Assembly: GCA_963823515.1 (NCBI GenBank)
Contig: CAWGMB010000008.1
Location: 80,720-144,719, forward strand
Length of the DNA: 64,000 bases
Reading direction: 5' to 3'
DNA from: Miltoncostaea sp963823515
GTDB taxonomy: Bacteria > Actinomycetota > Thermoleophilia > Miltoncostaeales > Miltoncostaeaceae
The notes beneath the pieces were generated by a model. The model was not told the origin of the DNA. It saw only the letters and a list, made by a program, of their open reading frames with translations, and did not search any database. Position numbers and translations under genes: made by a program. How positions within the stretch are numbered: position 1 is the first letter of the stretch; every line of letters starts with the position of its first letter. Positions 24,121 through 32,759 of this stretch are shown here, one piece after another.

Positions 24121-25202
24121 GCGTGGTGGCCGACGGCGACGACGAGTCCGCCTGGGGCACCGATCCGGACGCGATCCCGCACGAGGAGCGCCTCGCGGCC
24201 GGCGAGGACCTCGGCGCCGAGGACGAGCTCGACACGTCGCTGCGCCCCCGCCGGCTCGGGGACTTCATCGGGCAGGAGGGGGTCAAGCAGCAGCTCGGCA
24301 TCTTCCTCCAGGCAGCGAAGGAGCGGGGCGAGGCCCTCGACCACGTCCTGCTGGCCGGGCCGCCGGGCCTCGGCAAGACGTCTCTGGCGGGCATCGTCGC
24401 GGCGGAGATGGGCGTCGGCTTCCACATCACCAGCGGGCCGATCCTCGAGCGCAAGGGCGACCTGGCGGCCGTGCTGACGGCGCTCGAGCCGCACGACGTG
24501 CTCTTCATCGACGAGATCCACCGGCTCAACCGGGCGATCGAGGAGGTGCTCTATCCGGCGATGGAGGACTTCCAGCTCGACGTGGTCCTCGGGCAGGGCC
24601 CCTCGGCGCGCACCCTGCGCCTCGACCTGCCGAAGTTCACCCTCGTCGGCGCCACCACGCGCACCGGCCTGCTCACCACTCCGCTGCGCGCCCGGTTCGG
24701 CGTCTTCCACCGGCTCAACTACTACGCGCCCGAGGATCTGGCCGCGATCGTCCACCGCTCGGCCCGCCTCCTCGACGTCACGATCGACGACGACGGCGCC
24801 GTCGCGCTCGCCGCGCGCTCGCGCGGAACCCCCCGTATCGCCAACCGGTTGCTGCGCCGCGTGCGCGACGTCGCGCAGGTGCGCGGGCGCGGGGGCGTGG
24901 ACCGCGCCGTGGCCGAGGAGGCGATGGAGTTGCTCGAGGTCGATGCCCTCGGTCTCGAGGAGTTGGACCGCCAGATCCTGCGCCTGCTGGCGGAGACCTT
25001 CGAGGGGCGGCCTGTCGGTCTCGGGACGCTGGCCGACAGCGTCGGTGAGTCGGCCGACACCATCGAGGACGTCTACGAGCCGTTCCTCCTCCAGGAGGGC
25101 CTCCTCAAGCGCACCCCGCGCGGGCGCGTCGCCACCCCGCGGGCCTACCGTCACCTCGGCATCGATCCGCCGGCCGACGCGGGCCAGGCCGGCCTCTTCT
25201 GA
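24117..25202 (+). CDS. ruvB: Holliday junction branch migration ATPase RuvB
   Basis: 361-aa AAA+ motor. LRPRRLGDFIGQEGVKQQL opens the AAA domain; Walker A is LAGPPGLGKTSLAG, Walker B LFIDEIHRLN, sensor 1 LVGATTRTGLL, and the arginine finger region RARFGVFHRLNYY. The C-terminal winged helix has GLGTLADSVGESADTIEDVY and FLLQEGLLKRTPRGR. About 25 acidic residues precede the core, longer than in E. coli. Translation is coupled to ruvA; a strong hairpin follows. Confidence 0.98.
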   Translation: MSVVADGDDESAWGTDPDAIPHEERLAAGEDLGAEDELDTSLRPRRLGDFIGQEGVKQQLGIFLQAAKERGEALDHVLLAGPPGLGKTSLAGIVAAEMGVGFHITSGPILERKGDLAAVLTALEPHDVLFIDEIHRLNRAIEEVLYPAMEDFQLDVVLGQGPSARTLRLDLPKFTLVGATTRTGLLTTPLRARFGVFHRLNYYAPEDLAAIVHRSARLLDVTIDDDGAVALAARSRGTPRIANRLLRRVRDVAQVRGRGGVDRAVAEEAMELLEVDALGLEELDRQILRLLAETFEGRPVGLGTLADSVGESADTIEDVYEPFLLQEGLLKRTPRGRVATPRAYRHLGIDPPADAGQAGLF

Positions 25203-25204
25203 GC

Positions 25205-25240
25205 CGCCAGTACCGGCGCCGGCGGCGCCCGGTACTGGCG
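25205..25240 (+). terminator. Terminator of the ruv operon
   Basis: Perfect 12-bp arms (25205-25216 / 25229-25240) with a 12-nt GC loop, starting 2 nt after the ruvB stop; no T-tract. Confidence 0.7.
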
Positions 25241-25258
25241 CGGGGGCCCACCGGCTCG

Positions 25259-25264
25259 TAGAGT
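25259..25264 (+). promoter_or_regulatory. -10 hexamer TAGAGT, leaderless start
   Basis: TAGAGT lies 6 nt before ATG 25271; no ribosome binding site. Confidence 0.5.
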
Positions 25265-25270
25265 CGGGCG

Positions 25271-25675
25271 ATGCCGCAGACCGTGAACGACGTGATGGGC
25301 CCGGTGAAGGTCCGCGTGACCCCGGGCGACACCCTCCGCGCCGTGGCCGTGGCCCTCGCGGCGGCCCGCACCGGGCTGGGGATCGTGGACGTGGAGGGGG
25401 GCGGCGTGATCACCGAGCGCGACGTGCTGCGTGCGATCGCCGACGGCTGCGACCTCGACGCCGAGACCGCCGGCGCCCACATGACCGCCTCGCCGGTCTC
25501 CGTGCCGCCCGGGATGGCGCTCGAGGAGGCCTGCGACCTGATGATCTCGCGCAACGTGCGCCATCTGCTGGTGGACGACGGCGGGCTCGTCGGCGTCCTC
25601 AACATGCGCGACGTCGTCGGCGTGCTCTCGGGGGCCGCGCCCCTCGGAGCCGTCCCGTCGGCGCGGGGGTCCTAG
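25271..25675 (+). CDS. CBS-domain pair protein
   Basis: 134-aa soluble protein consisting of two CBS motifs and nothing else. CBS1: VNDVMGPVKVRVTPGDTLRA ... GLGIVDVEGGGVITERDVLR; CBS2: HMTASPVSVPPGMALEEACD ... RHLLVDDGGLVGVLNMRDVV. Such pairs bind adenosyl nucleotides (AMP, ATP, SAM) and act as energy sensors or modulators; the target protein is unknown. It ends 10 nt from the convergent glycosyltransferase gene. Confidence 0.9.
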   Translation: MPQTVNDVMGPVKVRVTPGDTLRAVAVALAAARTGLGIVDVEGGGVITERDVLRAIADGCDLDAETAGAHMTASPVSVPPGMALEEACDLMISRNVRHLLVDDGGLVGVLNMRDVVGVLSGAAPLGAVPSARGS

Positions 25676-25685
25676 CCGGCCAGAG

Positions 25686-26990
25686 CTAGCCCGCCTCCGC
25701 CGACGAGGCCTCGTCGCGCTCGGGGCGGCGCGAGGGGAAGCCCGCCCGCAGGGCGGAGGGGATGTTCCGCGCGAGATCGACCGGGTTGCGCCTCAGGTTG
25801 TAGCGCAGCCCGACGGGAGGGCGCGGGTCCGGGCGCGCGCCCTTCGAGGCGCGGATCTCCCGGTAGACCGCCTCGACCCTGCGCGTCACCTGCGGCCAGG
25901 AGTAGCGCTCGACGATCAGTTCCCGGCCGCGCCGGCCCCAGTCGGCCCGCAGCACGTCGTCGTCGAGCAACTCCGCGATGCCCGCGGCCAGGGCGCGGGG
26001 GTCGGACGGGGCGACGAAGCGCCCCGGAACGCCGTCGCGGATCACCTGGCGGAAGCCGATGTTGTCGGCGCAGACCACCGGGGTCCCGCTGGCCATCGCC
26101 TCGAGCAGCACCACCCCGAACGAGGCGAGGACGCAGGGTGAGGCGAAGACCGTCGCCTCGCGGTAGAGCGCCGGTCGCTCCTTGTCGAGCAGTCCGAGCC
26201 AGTCGATCCGGTCCCACACGCCGAGGCTCTTCGCCTGGTGGTGGTACTTGGGCCTCAGCGGCCCGTCGCCGACCACCTGGACGCGGAAGTCGCGGCCCTC
26301 GTCCATCAGGATCCGGGTGGCCTCGAGGAGCGTGTCCAGCCCGTTGCGCGGGTCGAAGCGCCCCATGAAGAGGATGCGCGGCGGCCCCGCGGGGGGTGCC
26401 TCGCCGTCCTCCAGGGGCCGGTACAGGTCGGTGTCCACGCCGTTCGGGATGATGTCGAAGTGCGCGTCTCCGAAGTACGGCCGCAGGGCCGTCACGCATG
26501 CGTCGGAGACCGCGATCAGCCGGTCGGTCCGCGTCATCGCGCTGCGCACGTAGGCGAAGAAGTGCTTGTAGGCCCAGTGGCCACCCTCGAAGTAGGTGTG
26601 GAAGGTGCCCACGTTCACCGGGGCCGTCGAGCAGCGCAGCGCCCAGAGCGTCACCATCGGGGACGCCAGCCCCTGGGCGTGGACCACGTCCATGTCGCGC
26701 AGCACCCTCGCCACCCGGGCCTTCATGCCGGGCCCGACGCTCACGCGGGCCACCGACCCGTTCGAGACGACCGGCATCGAGAGGCCGAGCCGCACCGTGC
26801 GGTATCCGTGCGCCGCGAGGTTCTCGGCGTCGATCGCCCGCGCCCGGGCCTTCATCCCGAACGGGGCGTGACTCGTGAGCACCGTGACCTCATGGCCGCC
26901 GGCCGCCAGCTCGCGGCTGAGGTTGTGGACGTGCTCCGCTATGCCGCCCAGCACCGGGTAGGCGTACTCGGTGACCATCGCGACCCTCAC
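25686..26990 (-). CDS. Glycosyltransferase family 4 (PimA/PimB-like)
   Basis: 434-aa retaining GT-B glycosyltransferase. The N-terminal RVAMVTEYAYPVLGGIAEHV is the acceptor-side loop typical of GT4 lipid mannosyltransferases; the C-terminal donor domain has ILFMGRFDPRNGLDTLLEA and SFGVVLLEAMASGTPVV. The first Glu of the EX7E donor motif is replaced (LASFG where ESFG is usual), as in some GT4 subgroups. The tail is Arg-rich (LRYNLRRNPVDLARNIP) and may touch the membrane. The GTG start overlaps the stop of the PAP2 gene, so the two are coupled. Together they suggest inositol- or polyprenol-lipid glycosylation; this is inference. Confidence 0.85.
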   Translation of the reverse strand: MRVAMVTEYAYPVLGGIAEHVHNLSRELAAGGHEVTVLTSHAPFGMKARARAIDAENLAAHGYRTVRLGLSMPVVSNGSVARVSVGPGMKARVARVLRDMDVVHAQGLASPMVTLWALRCSTAPVNVGTFHTYFEGGHWAYKHFFAYVRSAMTRTDRLIAVSDACVTALRPYFGDAHFDIIPNGVDTDLYRPLEDGEAPPAGPPRILFMGRFDPRNGLDTLLEATRILMDEGRDFRVQVVGDGPLRPKYHHQAKSLGVWDRIDWLGLLDKERPALYREATVFASPCVLASFGVVLLEAMASGTPVVCADNIGFRQVIRDGVPGRFVAPSDPRALAAGIAELLDDDVLRADWGRRGRELIVERYSWPQVTRRVEAVYREIRASKGARPDPRPPVGLRYNLRRNPVDLARNIPSALRAGFPSRRPERDEASSAEAG

Positions 26991-27751
26991 GGCCGGGCGG
27001 GCCTCTGCCACGGGCGCAGCATGTCGGGGCCCGAGATGCGCGTGACGATGTACAGCCCCAGGAGCACGCAGGCCACTCCACCCACGCCGTCCAGCCACCA
27101 GTGGTTGGCGGTGGCCATCACCACGAAGAGCATCGCGGCGGGCCACACGAACGCCAGCCACCGCCAGCGCGAGGGCGCGAGCATGAAGAAGAGCGCGAGG
27201 GCGAACAGGAACGAGTAGCCGACGTGCATCGAGGGCATCGCGGCGAACTCGTTGCGGAAGGGCTGGAACCAGTCGAGCGAGCCACCCAGCTTGAGGCTCT
27301 CCTTGGTGGGGTCGGCCAGGCCCATGTCCGTCAGCCGCGGTGGCGCCAGCGGGTAGATCCAGTACCCGATCACGGCCAGGCCGTTGGTGATCCAGAACCA
27401 GTTGCGGAACATCGCGAAGTTCTCGCGGCGGAAGAACCAGACCCACAGGAACATCGCCACGAACCCGGTGGTGTGCCCGAGCGTGTAGCCCCACGTGGTC
27501 AGGAACTCCATGACGGGCGTCGACTGCACCCAGTCGTGGATGTCGACCTCCACGAACAGCCCGAGCGCCTTCTCCGCATCGACCACCTGGGCGGCGTGGG
27601 CGAGCGGCCGCGTCACGTCCTCGACGGCCACCAGGTCGCGCAGCCATTCGTAGGCCACGTTCAGCAGGAGGAAGAGGACCACCTCGGCGGCGAACGGCCA
27701 GCGGGCGGTCCATGCGCGCGCGAGCGGCGAGGGGCTGGCGGCGACCGTCAC
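26987..27751 (-). CDS. PAP2-superfamily membrane enzyme (AUR1 / inositolphosphotransferase-like)
   Basis: 254-aa membrane protein with about six helices. The PAP2 catalytic parts are IYPLAPPRLTD, AAMPSMHVGYSFLFALALF (Ser-His) and TANHWWLDGVGGVA (His...Asp), the layout of the PAP2_3/AUR1 group rather than of simple phosphatases. AUR1-type enzymes move phosphoinositol between lipids. Coupled by GTGA to a GT4 gene. GTG 27751 lies 8 nt from a TAGCTT hexamer, hence leaderless. Divergent from yajC. Confidence 0.85.
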   Translation of the reverse strand: MTVAASPSPLARAWTARWPFAAEVVLFLLLNVAYEWLRDLVAVEDVTRPLAHAAQVVDAEKALGLFVEVDIHDWVQSTPVMEFLTTWGYTLGHTTGFVAMFLWVWFFRRENFAMFRNWFWITNGLAVIGYWIYPLAPPRLTDMGLADPTKESLKLGGSLDWFQPFRNEFAAMPSMHVGYSFLFALALFFMLAPSRWRWLAFVWPAAMLFVVMATANHWWLDGVGGVACVLLGLYIVTRISGPDMLRPWQRPARP

Positions 27752-27759
27752 GGCGGCTC

Positions 27760-27765
27760 AAGCTA
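27760..27765 (-). promoter_or_regulatory. -10 hexamer TAGCTT, leaderless start
   Basis: On the minus strand, 8 nt before GTG 27751 of the PAP2 gene. Confidence 0.45.
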
Positions 27766-27826
27766 GCACGGGTCACGGCCGATCCCGGACGCGACAGCCC
27801 CCGTCTGGGGCGACCGGGGCCTTTGC

Positions 27827-27832
27827 TATCGT
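27827..27832 (+). promoter_or_regulatory. -10 hexamer TATCGT of the yajC-secDF operon
   Basis: TATCGT lies 64 nt before the yajC ATG; the leader contains GGAAGG (27880-27885). Confidence 0.4.
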
Positions 27833-27896
27833 CGCCCGCGCCGGACGCTGTTTCTCGCCGGTCGACGTCCGCCGCCCCAGGAAGGTGCCCTCCCGA

Positions 27897-28211
27897 ATGC
27901 CGGCTCTCCTGCTGCCGATCTACATCCTGATATTCGTCGGGCTGATCTACCTCGTCGGCGTCCGGCCGCAGCAGCGCCGCCGGCGCGAGCTCGAGGCGAT
28001 CATGAGGCGCCTCGGACCCGGCGACGAGGTCGTCACCGCCTCGGGGATCTACGGCACGGTCACCGAGGTCGAGGATGGCGAGACGCTGCTCCTGGAGGTC
28101 GCGGAGGACACCGACATCCGGGTCGCCAAGGCGTCCATCGCGCGGGTGCTGTCGCCGGCCGTGGCCGAGGTGGCCCACGACGACGACGCCGCTCCCGACC
28201 CCGCCTCCTAG
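27897..28211 (+). CDS. yajC: Preprotein translocase subunit YajC
   Basis: 104-aa single-pass protein of the SecDF-YajC complex. The N-terminal helix is LLPIYILIFVGLIYLVGV, followed by RPQQRRRRELEAIMRRLGPG and DEVVTASGIYGTVTEVED, the YajC signature. The C-terminal tail is acidic. ATG 27897 is preferred over an in-frame GTG at 27885, which overlaps the ribosome binding site. secDF follows after 9 nt. Confidence 0.95.
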   Translation: MPALLLPIYILIFVGLIYLVGVRPQQRRRRELEAIMRRLGPGDEVVTASGIYGTVTEVEDGETLLLEVAEDTDIRVAKASIARVLSPAVAEVAHDDDAAPDPAS

Positions 28212-28220
28212 GGACCTCCC

Positions 28221-31046
28221 GTGAAGCGCCCGCTCCTCCTGCTGGCCGTCATCGTGGGCCTCGTCGCCGCCTCCCTGGCGGCGATCGCCCTGCGACCGGC
28301 CGTACTCGGCCTCGACCTGCAGGGCGGCGTCGAGGTCATCCTGCAGGGGCAGCCGACCGACGAGAGCGAGGTCACCCCCGAGGCGATCGACCGCTCGGTC
28401 GAGATCATCCGCAGCCGCGTCGACGCGTTCGGCGTGTCCGAGCCCGAGATCCAGACCCAGGGCTCCGACCAGATCGTCGTGGCGCTGCCGGGGGCGGAGA
28501 ACCCCAACAAGGTCGTCACCGACCTGATCCAGCCCGCCCAGCTGGTCTTCATCAACTACGAGCGCAACCTCGTGCCGTTCTCGTCGTCGCAGGAGGGCAC
28601 CACCGACCTCTACGAGGCGGTCCAGCTCGCGCGGCGCACCGAGCCGACCGGCACGCGCGGCAAGCCGACCTTCTACGCCTTCAAGGACAAGAAGGAGATT
28701 CCGGGCGTCGGGTCGGCGCCCGACCTGGCGACGCTCCGCGAGAGCTTCCCCGACAAGACGATCCCCCCGGGGGTCGAGGTGCTGAAGGTCCCCAAGGGGC
28801 TGTTCATCGCCTACGAGGAGACGCAGAGGCTCCAGACCCGGAACGCCGGTACCCAGAAGACGTACTTCGTCTTCCAGAACACCCCAGGGCTGACCGGCCA
28901 GGACGTGTCGTCGGCCCGCGGGAGCCTCCAGACGGCCGGCATCGGGCCGCGTGAGTGGGTCGTCGAGCTCGACTTCACCAGCGAGGGCGGCAAGAAGTTC
29001 GCCGACATCACCCAGCAGCTCGCCCAGGATGGCCAGATCCGCGGCGAGCTCCAGCGCTTCGCGATCATCCTCGACGGCCGGATCGTCTCCAACCCGACGA
29101 TCGACTACAACGAGAACCCCAACGGCATCCAGGGCGGCCGCGCCCAGATCACGGGCACCTTCAGCCAGAACGAGGCCGAGACCCTCGCCAAGCAGGTCAA
29201 CTCGGGCGCGCTGCCGATCGAGCTCAAGGTGATCAGCCTGCGGCAGGTCTCGGCCACGCTCGGCTCCCAGTCGCTGCGCCAGGGGCTGGTGGCCGGCGTC
29301 GTCGGCCTCGTCCTGGTGATGCTCTTCCTGATCGCCTACTACCGCTTCCTCGGCGTGATCGCCGCCCTCGCGCTGGTCGTCTACGCGATCCTGCTCTACG
29401 CGGTCGTGGTGCTGGTGCCGATCACCATGACGCTCCCGGGCATCGCCGGGGTCATCCTCACCATCGGCGTCGCGTCCGACGCCAACGTCGTGATCTTCGA
29501 GCGCGTGAGGGAGGAGGCGAGGAGCGGAAAACCGCCCCGGGCCGCCATTCTCGCGGGGTACAAGAAGGGCATCACGGCCATCATCGACGCCAACGTCGTC
29601 ACGCTGGCGACCGCCGCGATCCTCTTCCTGTTCGCGACCGCGGGCGTGAAGGGCTTCGCCTTCACCCTCTTCGTCGGCGTGCTCCTGTCGCTGTTCACCG
29701 CGGTCGTGGCGACCCGCGCCGCCTTCAACGTCCTGGCGGAGACGCGGTTCCTTCGCGACGACCGGTTCCTCGGCCTGAACCAGCGCGAGATCCACTGGAA
29801 GCTCGACTTCGTCGGCAAGTGGAAGCTCTGGATGGCGATCTCGTTCATCCCCCTCGCGGCCGGGGCGGTCGTGATCGGCGCCAACGGTCTCAACCTGGGC
29901 CTCGACTTCGAGAGCGGCACGCGCATCACCACCTCGTTCGACCAGCGGCCGAGCGAGGACGCCGTGCGGGCCGTCTTCTCCGACCTGGGCTACGGCAACG
30001 CGAAGATCCAGTCGTTCACGGAGACCGTGGACGGGGAGCAGGTCCGCGGCTTCCAGATGCAGACCGAGACGCTCCAGCCGCCGGAGCAGCAGGCCCTCGA
30101 GCGCGCCCTCGAAGCGGAGTTCGGCATCAACCGCGACACCCTGCAGGTCGAGACCGTCGGCGCGACGTTCGGCGACCAGGTGATCCGCAATGCGATCTGG
30201 GCGATCCTGCTCAGCTTCGTCGTGATCATCCTCTATCTGACCATCCGGTTCGAGTACAAGCTCGCGTTGCCGGCTCTGCTCTCGGTCGTCCACGACGTGG
30301 GGCTCGCCGTCGCGGTCTACTCGGTTACCGGGCGGGAGGTGACCAGCGCGACGGTGGCGGCGTTGCTGACCATCCTCGGCTACTCGCTGTACGACGTGGT
30401 GATCGTGTTCGACCGCATCCGCGAGAACGTGCCGATCATGCGCAAGGCGACCTACCGCGAGATCGTCAACACGTCCGTCCACGAGACGCTGACGCGATCC
30501 ATCATCACGTCGCTGACAACGCTGATCCCGCTCACGGTCCTGTTCTTCTTCGGCGGCGACACGCTCAAGGACTTCGCCTTCGCGCTCCTGGTCGGCATCC
30601 TGTCGGGCGGCCTGTCCTCGATCGCGATCGCCGCGCCGATCGCCGCCCTCTGGAAGGAGCGCGAGCCCGAGAACAAGCGGCGCGCCGTCAAGGCCGAGCG
30701 TCGTGCGGCGATGATCGCTTCCGACTCCGATGTGGTCGACCTGACCGCGCTTGCGCGGGCCGAGGCGGCCCTCAGCGCCGAGCTACGGGCCGAAGAGGGC
30801 CTGGACGGGCCGGAGTCCGAGGAGGAACCGCTCCGCGAGCTGGAGGTGGGCGACGAGACCGACGAGACCGGGGAGCCGGAGGCCGACGCCGGCGTGGCCG
30901 TTGGCCCGGACGGCCCGGCCCCCGAGCCCCCCCCAGGGGCGCCCGTGGGCGATGGGCCGGCCGAGCCCGTCCCGGCGGCGCCCCGCACGCGAACCGATCC
31001 GAGCCGCGTCCGTCGTCACCGCAACGTCCAGAAGAGGAGGCGCTGA
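28221..31046 (+). CDS. secDF: Fused protein-export membrane protein SecDF
   Basis: 941-aa proton-driven export factor with SecD and SecF in one chain; most actinobacteria have them separate. The SecD half has TM1 (LLLLAVIVGLVAASLAAIAL), GLDLQGGVEVILQGQP, the large periplasmic P1 domain (about 40-355) and helices with LTIGVASDANVVIFERVREE. The SecF half starts near 535 (GKWKLWMAISFIPLAAGAVV), has GLDFESGTRI, VTSATVAALLTILGYSLYDV and VIVFDRIREN. The C-terminal 130 residues are acidic, Pro-rich and end in basic RVRRHRNVQKRRR. GTG start; the phasin-like gene begins 4 nt after the stop. Confidence 0.96.
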   Translation: MKRPLLLLAVIVGLVAASLAAIALRPAVLGLDLQGGVEVILQGQPTDESEVTPEAIDRSVEIIRSRVDAFGVSEPEIQTQGSDQIVVALPGAENPNKVVTDLIQPAQLVFINYERNLVPFSSSQEGTTDLYEAVQLARRTEPTGTRGKPTFYAFKDKKEIPGVGSAPDLATLRESFPDKTIPPGVEVLKVPKGLFIAYEETQRLQTRNAGTQKTYFVFQNTPGLTGQDVSSARGSLQTAGIGPREWVVELDFTSEGGKKFADITQQLAQDGQIRGELQRFAIILDGRIVSNPTIDYNENPNGIQGGRAQITGTFSQNEAETLAKQVNSGALPIELKVISLRQVSATLGSQSLRQGLVAGVVGLVLVMLFLIAYYRFLGVIAALALVVYAILLYAVVVLVPITMTLPGIAGVILTIGVASDANVVIFERVREEARSGKPPRAAILAGYKKGITAIIDANVVTLATAAILFLFATAGVKGFAFTLFVGVLLSLFTAVVATRAAFNVLAETRFLRDDRFLGLNQREIHWKLDFVGKWKLWMAISFIPLAAGAVVIGANGLNLGLDFESGTRITTSFDQRPSEDAVRAVFSDLGYGNAKIQSFTETVDGEQVRGFQMQTETLQPPEQQALERALEAEFGINRDTLQVETVGATFGDQVIRNAIWAILLSFVVIILYLTIRFEYKLALPALLSVVHDVGLAVAVYSVTGREVTSATVAALLTILGYSLYDVVIVFDRIRENVPIMRKATYREIVNTSVHETLTRSIITSLTTLIPLTVLFFFGGDTLKDFAFALLVGILSGGLSSIAIAAPIAALWKEREPENKRRAVKAERRAAMIASDSDVVDLTALARAEAALSAELRAEEGLDGPESEEEPLRELEVGDETDETGEPEADAGVAVGPDGPAPEPPPGAPVGDGPAEPVPAAPRTRTDPSRVRRHRNVQKRRR

Positions 31047-31049
31047 GCC

Positions 31050-31391
31050 ATGGCCACCGTGCGTGAGGGCATCGAGCAGGCCGTCCTGATGTCGATCGGC
31101 GCGGCGGCGCTGACGCGCGAGCGCGCGGAGGCCGCCGTCGCGGAGCTGGTACGCAAGGGGCAGGTCGGCGGCGAGGAGGGGGCGGTCATCGTGGATCGCC
31201 TGATGGCGCGCGTGCGCGGCGAGGGCAGCACCGCCGAAAGCATCGTGGGCAGGCTCGAAGGCGGCGTGCAGGGCGTCCTGCGCGAGTTCGGGGTCGTCAC
31301 GCGGGCCGAGCTGGAGGACGTCCAGCTGCGCCTGATGGAGCTCGAGCACCGCATCGCACAGCTGGAGAAGGCTCCTCCCTCGGCGGGGTGA
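31050..31391 (+). CDS. Phasin-like coiled-coil protein
   Basis: 113-aa helical protein, similar in layout to the PhaF/PhaI phasin-like family: REGIEQAVLMSIGAAALTRE, AVAELVRKGQVGGEEGAVIV, and a C-terminal coiled coil LEDVQLRLMELEHRIAQLEK. Classical phasins coat polyhydroxyalkanoate granules, but many actinobacterial members occur without PHA genes, and no PHA synthase is in this window. AGGAGG lies 10 nt upstream, within the end of secDF, so it is cotranscribed with secDF. A terminator follows. Confidence 0.65.
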   Translation: MATVREGIEQAVLMSIGAAALTRERAEAAVAELVRKGQVGGEEGAVIVDRLMARVRGEGSTAESIVGRLEGGVQGVLREFGVVTRAELEDVQLRLMELEHRIAQLEKAPPSAG

Positions 31392-31397
31392 GCGCAC

Positions 31398-31423
31398 CCT
31401 GATCCGCCCCCGGGCGGATCAGG
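31398..31423 (+). terminator. Terminator after the secDF unit
   Basis: 12-bp inverted repeat (31398-31409 / 31412-31423) 7 nt past the stop, followed by TCTAAAGG. It separates the yajC-secDF-phasin unit from the repeat-protein pair. Confidence 0.7.
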
Positions 31424-31515
31424 TCTAAAGGACGCGCGGCGGAGCCCGATAGTGAGGGGGAGGCCCCTCGACCGGGGCCATGTGCGCCCGCGCGACGGGC
31501 GGAACGGAGACCCCC

Positions 31516-32631
31516 TTGCGCAGCCGACTCGTGATCCCCGCGGCCCTTCTGGTGACGGTCGCGTACGTCAAGGGGCGTCTGGACTCGAACCTGCAGCGGC
31601 GAGGGGAGTCCCGTGACGCCGTCCGCGTGGCCACGCCGCCGCTCGACCCGATCCTCCGGGCCCAGGCGGAGGCCGAGGACGCGATGGTGATCGCCGAGTC
31701 CCAGGCCGCCGCCGCCGGCGTCGCGTTCGACGCACCCGCGGCGCCCGACCCCGCCTACCTGTCCGAATGGCTGACGACGCCGACGTGGGGACCCGTGCCA
31801 CGGCGCGCCCGCGCGCGCGACGCCTTCGACCCCGCGCGCCTCGCGGAGTGGGCGATCAACCCCGCGCCCGAGCCGCCGCGCCCGCGTGCGCGTCCCGGGT
31901 TCGACCCCGGGCGCATGGCGGAGTGGATGACTGACCCCGCGCCGCGGACCCCGCGCCGCACGCCCTCCGGGTTCGACCCGGCCGCGCTCGCCGAATGGGT
32001 CACGAACCCGACGTGGGGACCCCTGCGGCGCACCCGCGCCCGTGAGGTCCTCGACGCGGCCGCGCTCGTCGAGTGGGCCTCCGACCCAACGTGGGGCGAG
32101 ATCCGCCGCGCCCGCACCCGTGACGCGTTCGAGGCCGCGGCGCTCGCGGAGTGGGTCACCCACGTCGCGCCGGCCGCCGTCGATGGGGACGCGGCGCCTC
32201 GCCCGGAGGCGGAGGCCGAGCCGGTCGCCGTCGTGGCGGGGGCCGGCGCGCAGGACCCCGTCGCCGAGCCCGAGCACGACTCCCAGCCCGAGCTCCCGCC
32301 GGAGCCCGAGCTGCTCGTGAAGCCCGAGGCCGGGCCCGAGGTGGAGGTCCGGATCGACGAGACCGGTCGGTTCTCCCTCGGAGGCTGGGCCGCGCAGCCG
32401 GGCCACATGGTCCTCTGCGGCGTCACCTTCCGCGATCGGCGCGACCGCCCCGTCGATCCCGCCGCGATCCGGCTCAGCACCGACGCCGCCAGCAACGTGG
32501 GCGACGGCGGCCTCGTGGTCCTCTCCGACGCGGGGTTCGCCCCGGACCGCGAGGGCTTCACGCTCCTGCTGGCCGCGCAGGCCGCCGGAAGCTTCGCCGC
32601 CGTCGGGCGATACGAGGTCATCGCGGACTGA
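31516..32631 (+). CDS. Membrane-anchored LAEW-repeat protein with a new C-terminal domain
   Basis: Not recognised. 371 aa. Residues about 5-20 form one helix (RLVIPAALLVTVAYVKGR). From about 75 to 215 come six repeats of 22-27 residues with the core D-P-A-x-L-x-E-W-x-x-x-P, for example DPAYLSEWLTTPTWGP, DPARLAEWAINPAP, DPGRMAEWMTDPAP, DPAALAEWVTNPTWGP, DAAALVEWASDPTWGE and EAAALAEWVTH, spaced by Arg-rich stretches (RRARARD). An acidic Pro/Glu linker (about 220-280) leads to a C-terminal domain (281-371): TGRFSLGGWAAQPG, GVTFRDRR, GFAPDREGFT, AAGSFAAVGRYEV. The next gene encodes the same domain. TTG 31516 has GGAG 6 nt upstream; ATG 31480 is the alternative but has no usable signal. Positive residues after the helix suggest the bulk is cytoplasmic. 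Confidence 0.75.
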   Translation: MRSRLVIPAALLVTVAYVKGRLDSNLQRRGESRDAVRVATPPLDPILRAQAEAEDAMVIAESQAAAAGVAFDAPAAPDPAYLSEWLTTPTWGPVPRRARARDAFDPARLAEWAINPAPEPPRPRARPGFDPGRMAEWMTDPAPRTPRRTPSGFDPAALAEWVTNPTWGPLRRTRAREVLDAAALVEWASDPTWGEIRRARTRDAFEAAALAEWVTHVAPAAVDGDAAPRPEAEAEPVAVVAGAGAQDPVAEPEHDSQPELPPEPELLVKPEAGPEVEVRIDETGRFSLGGWAAQPGHMVLCGVTFRDRRDRPVDPAAIRLSTDAASNVGDGGLVVLSDAGFAPDREGFTLLLAAQAAGSFAAVGRYEVIAD

Positions 32632-32759
32632 TCCGCCGTCCGGGGCTCAACCCTGGGCTCCCGCGGCCGATGACCTGTTGACGGCCGTCGACCAGCTCGG
32701 CGCCGGCATCGCATCAGCGCGTCGCGTCGCGTCGCCGCACCCTCAAGGAGGCCGTGGGA

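Noticed and set aside
25686..30482. Very long open frame on the minus strand across secDF (about 1600 codons)
   Set aside because: It is antisense to yajC and secDF, whose protein identity is certain; only its last third, the glycosyltransferase, is real. Long antisense frames are expected at this GC content.
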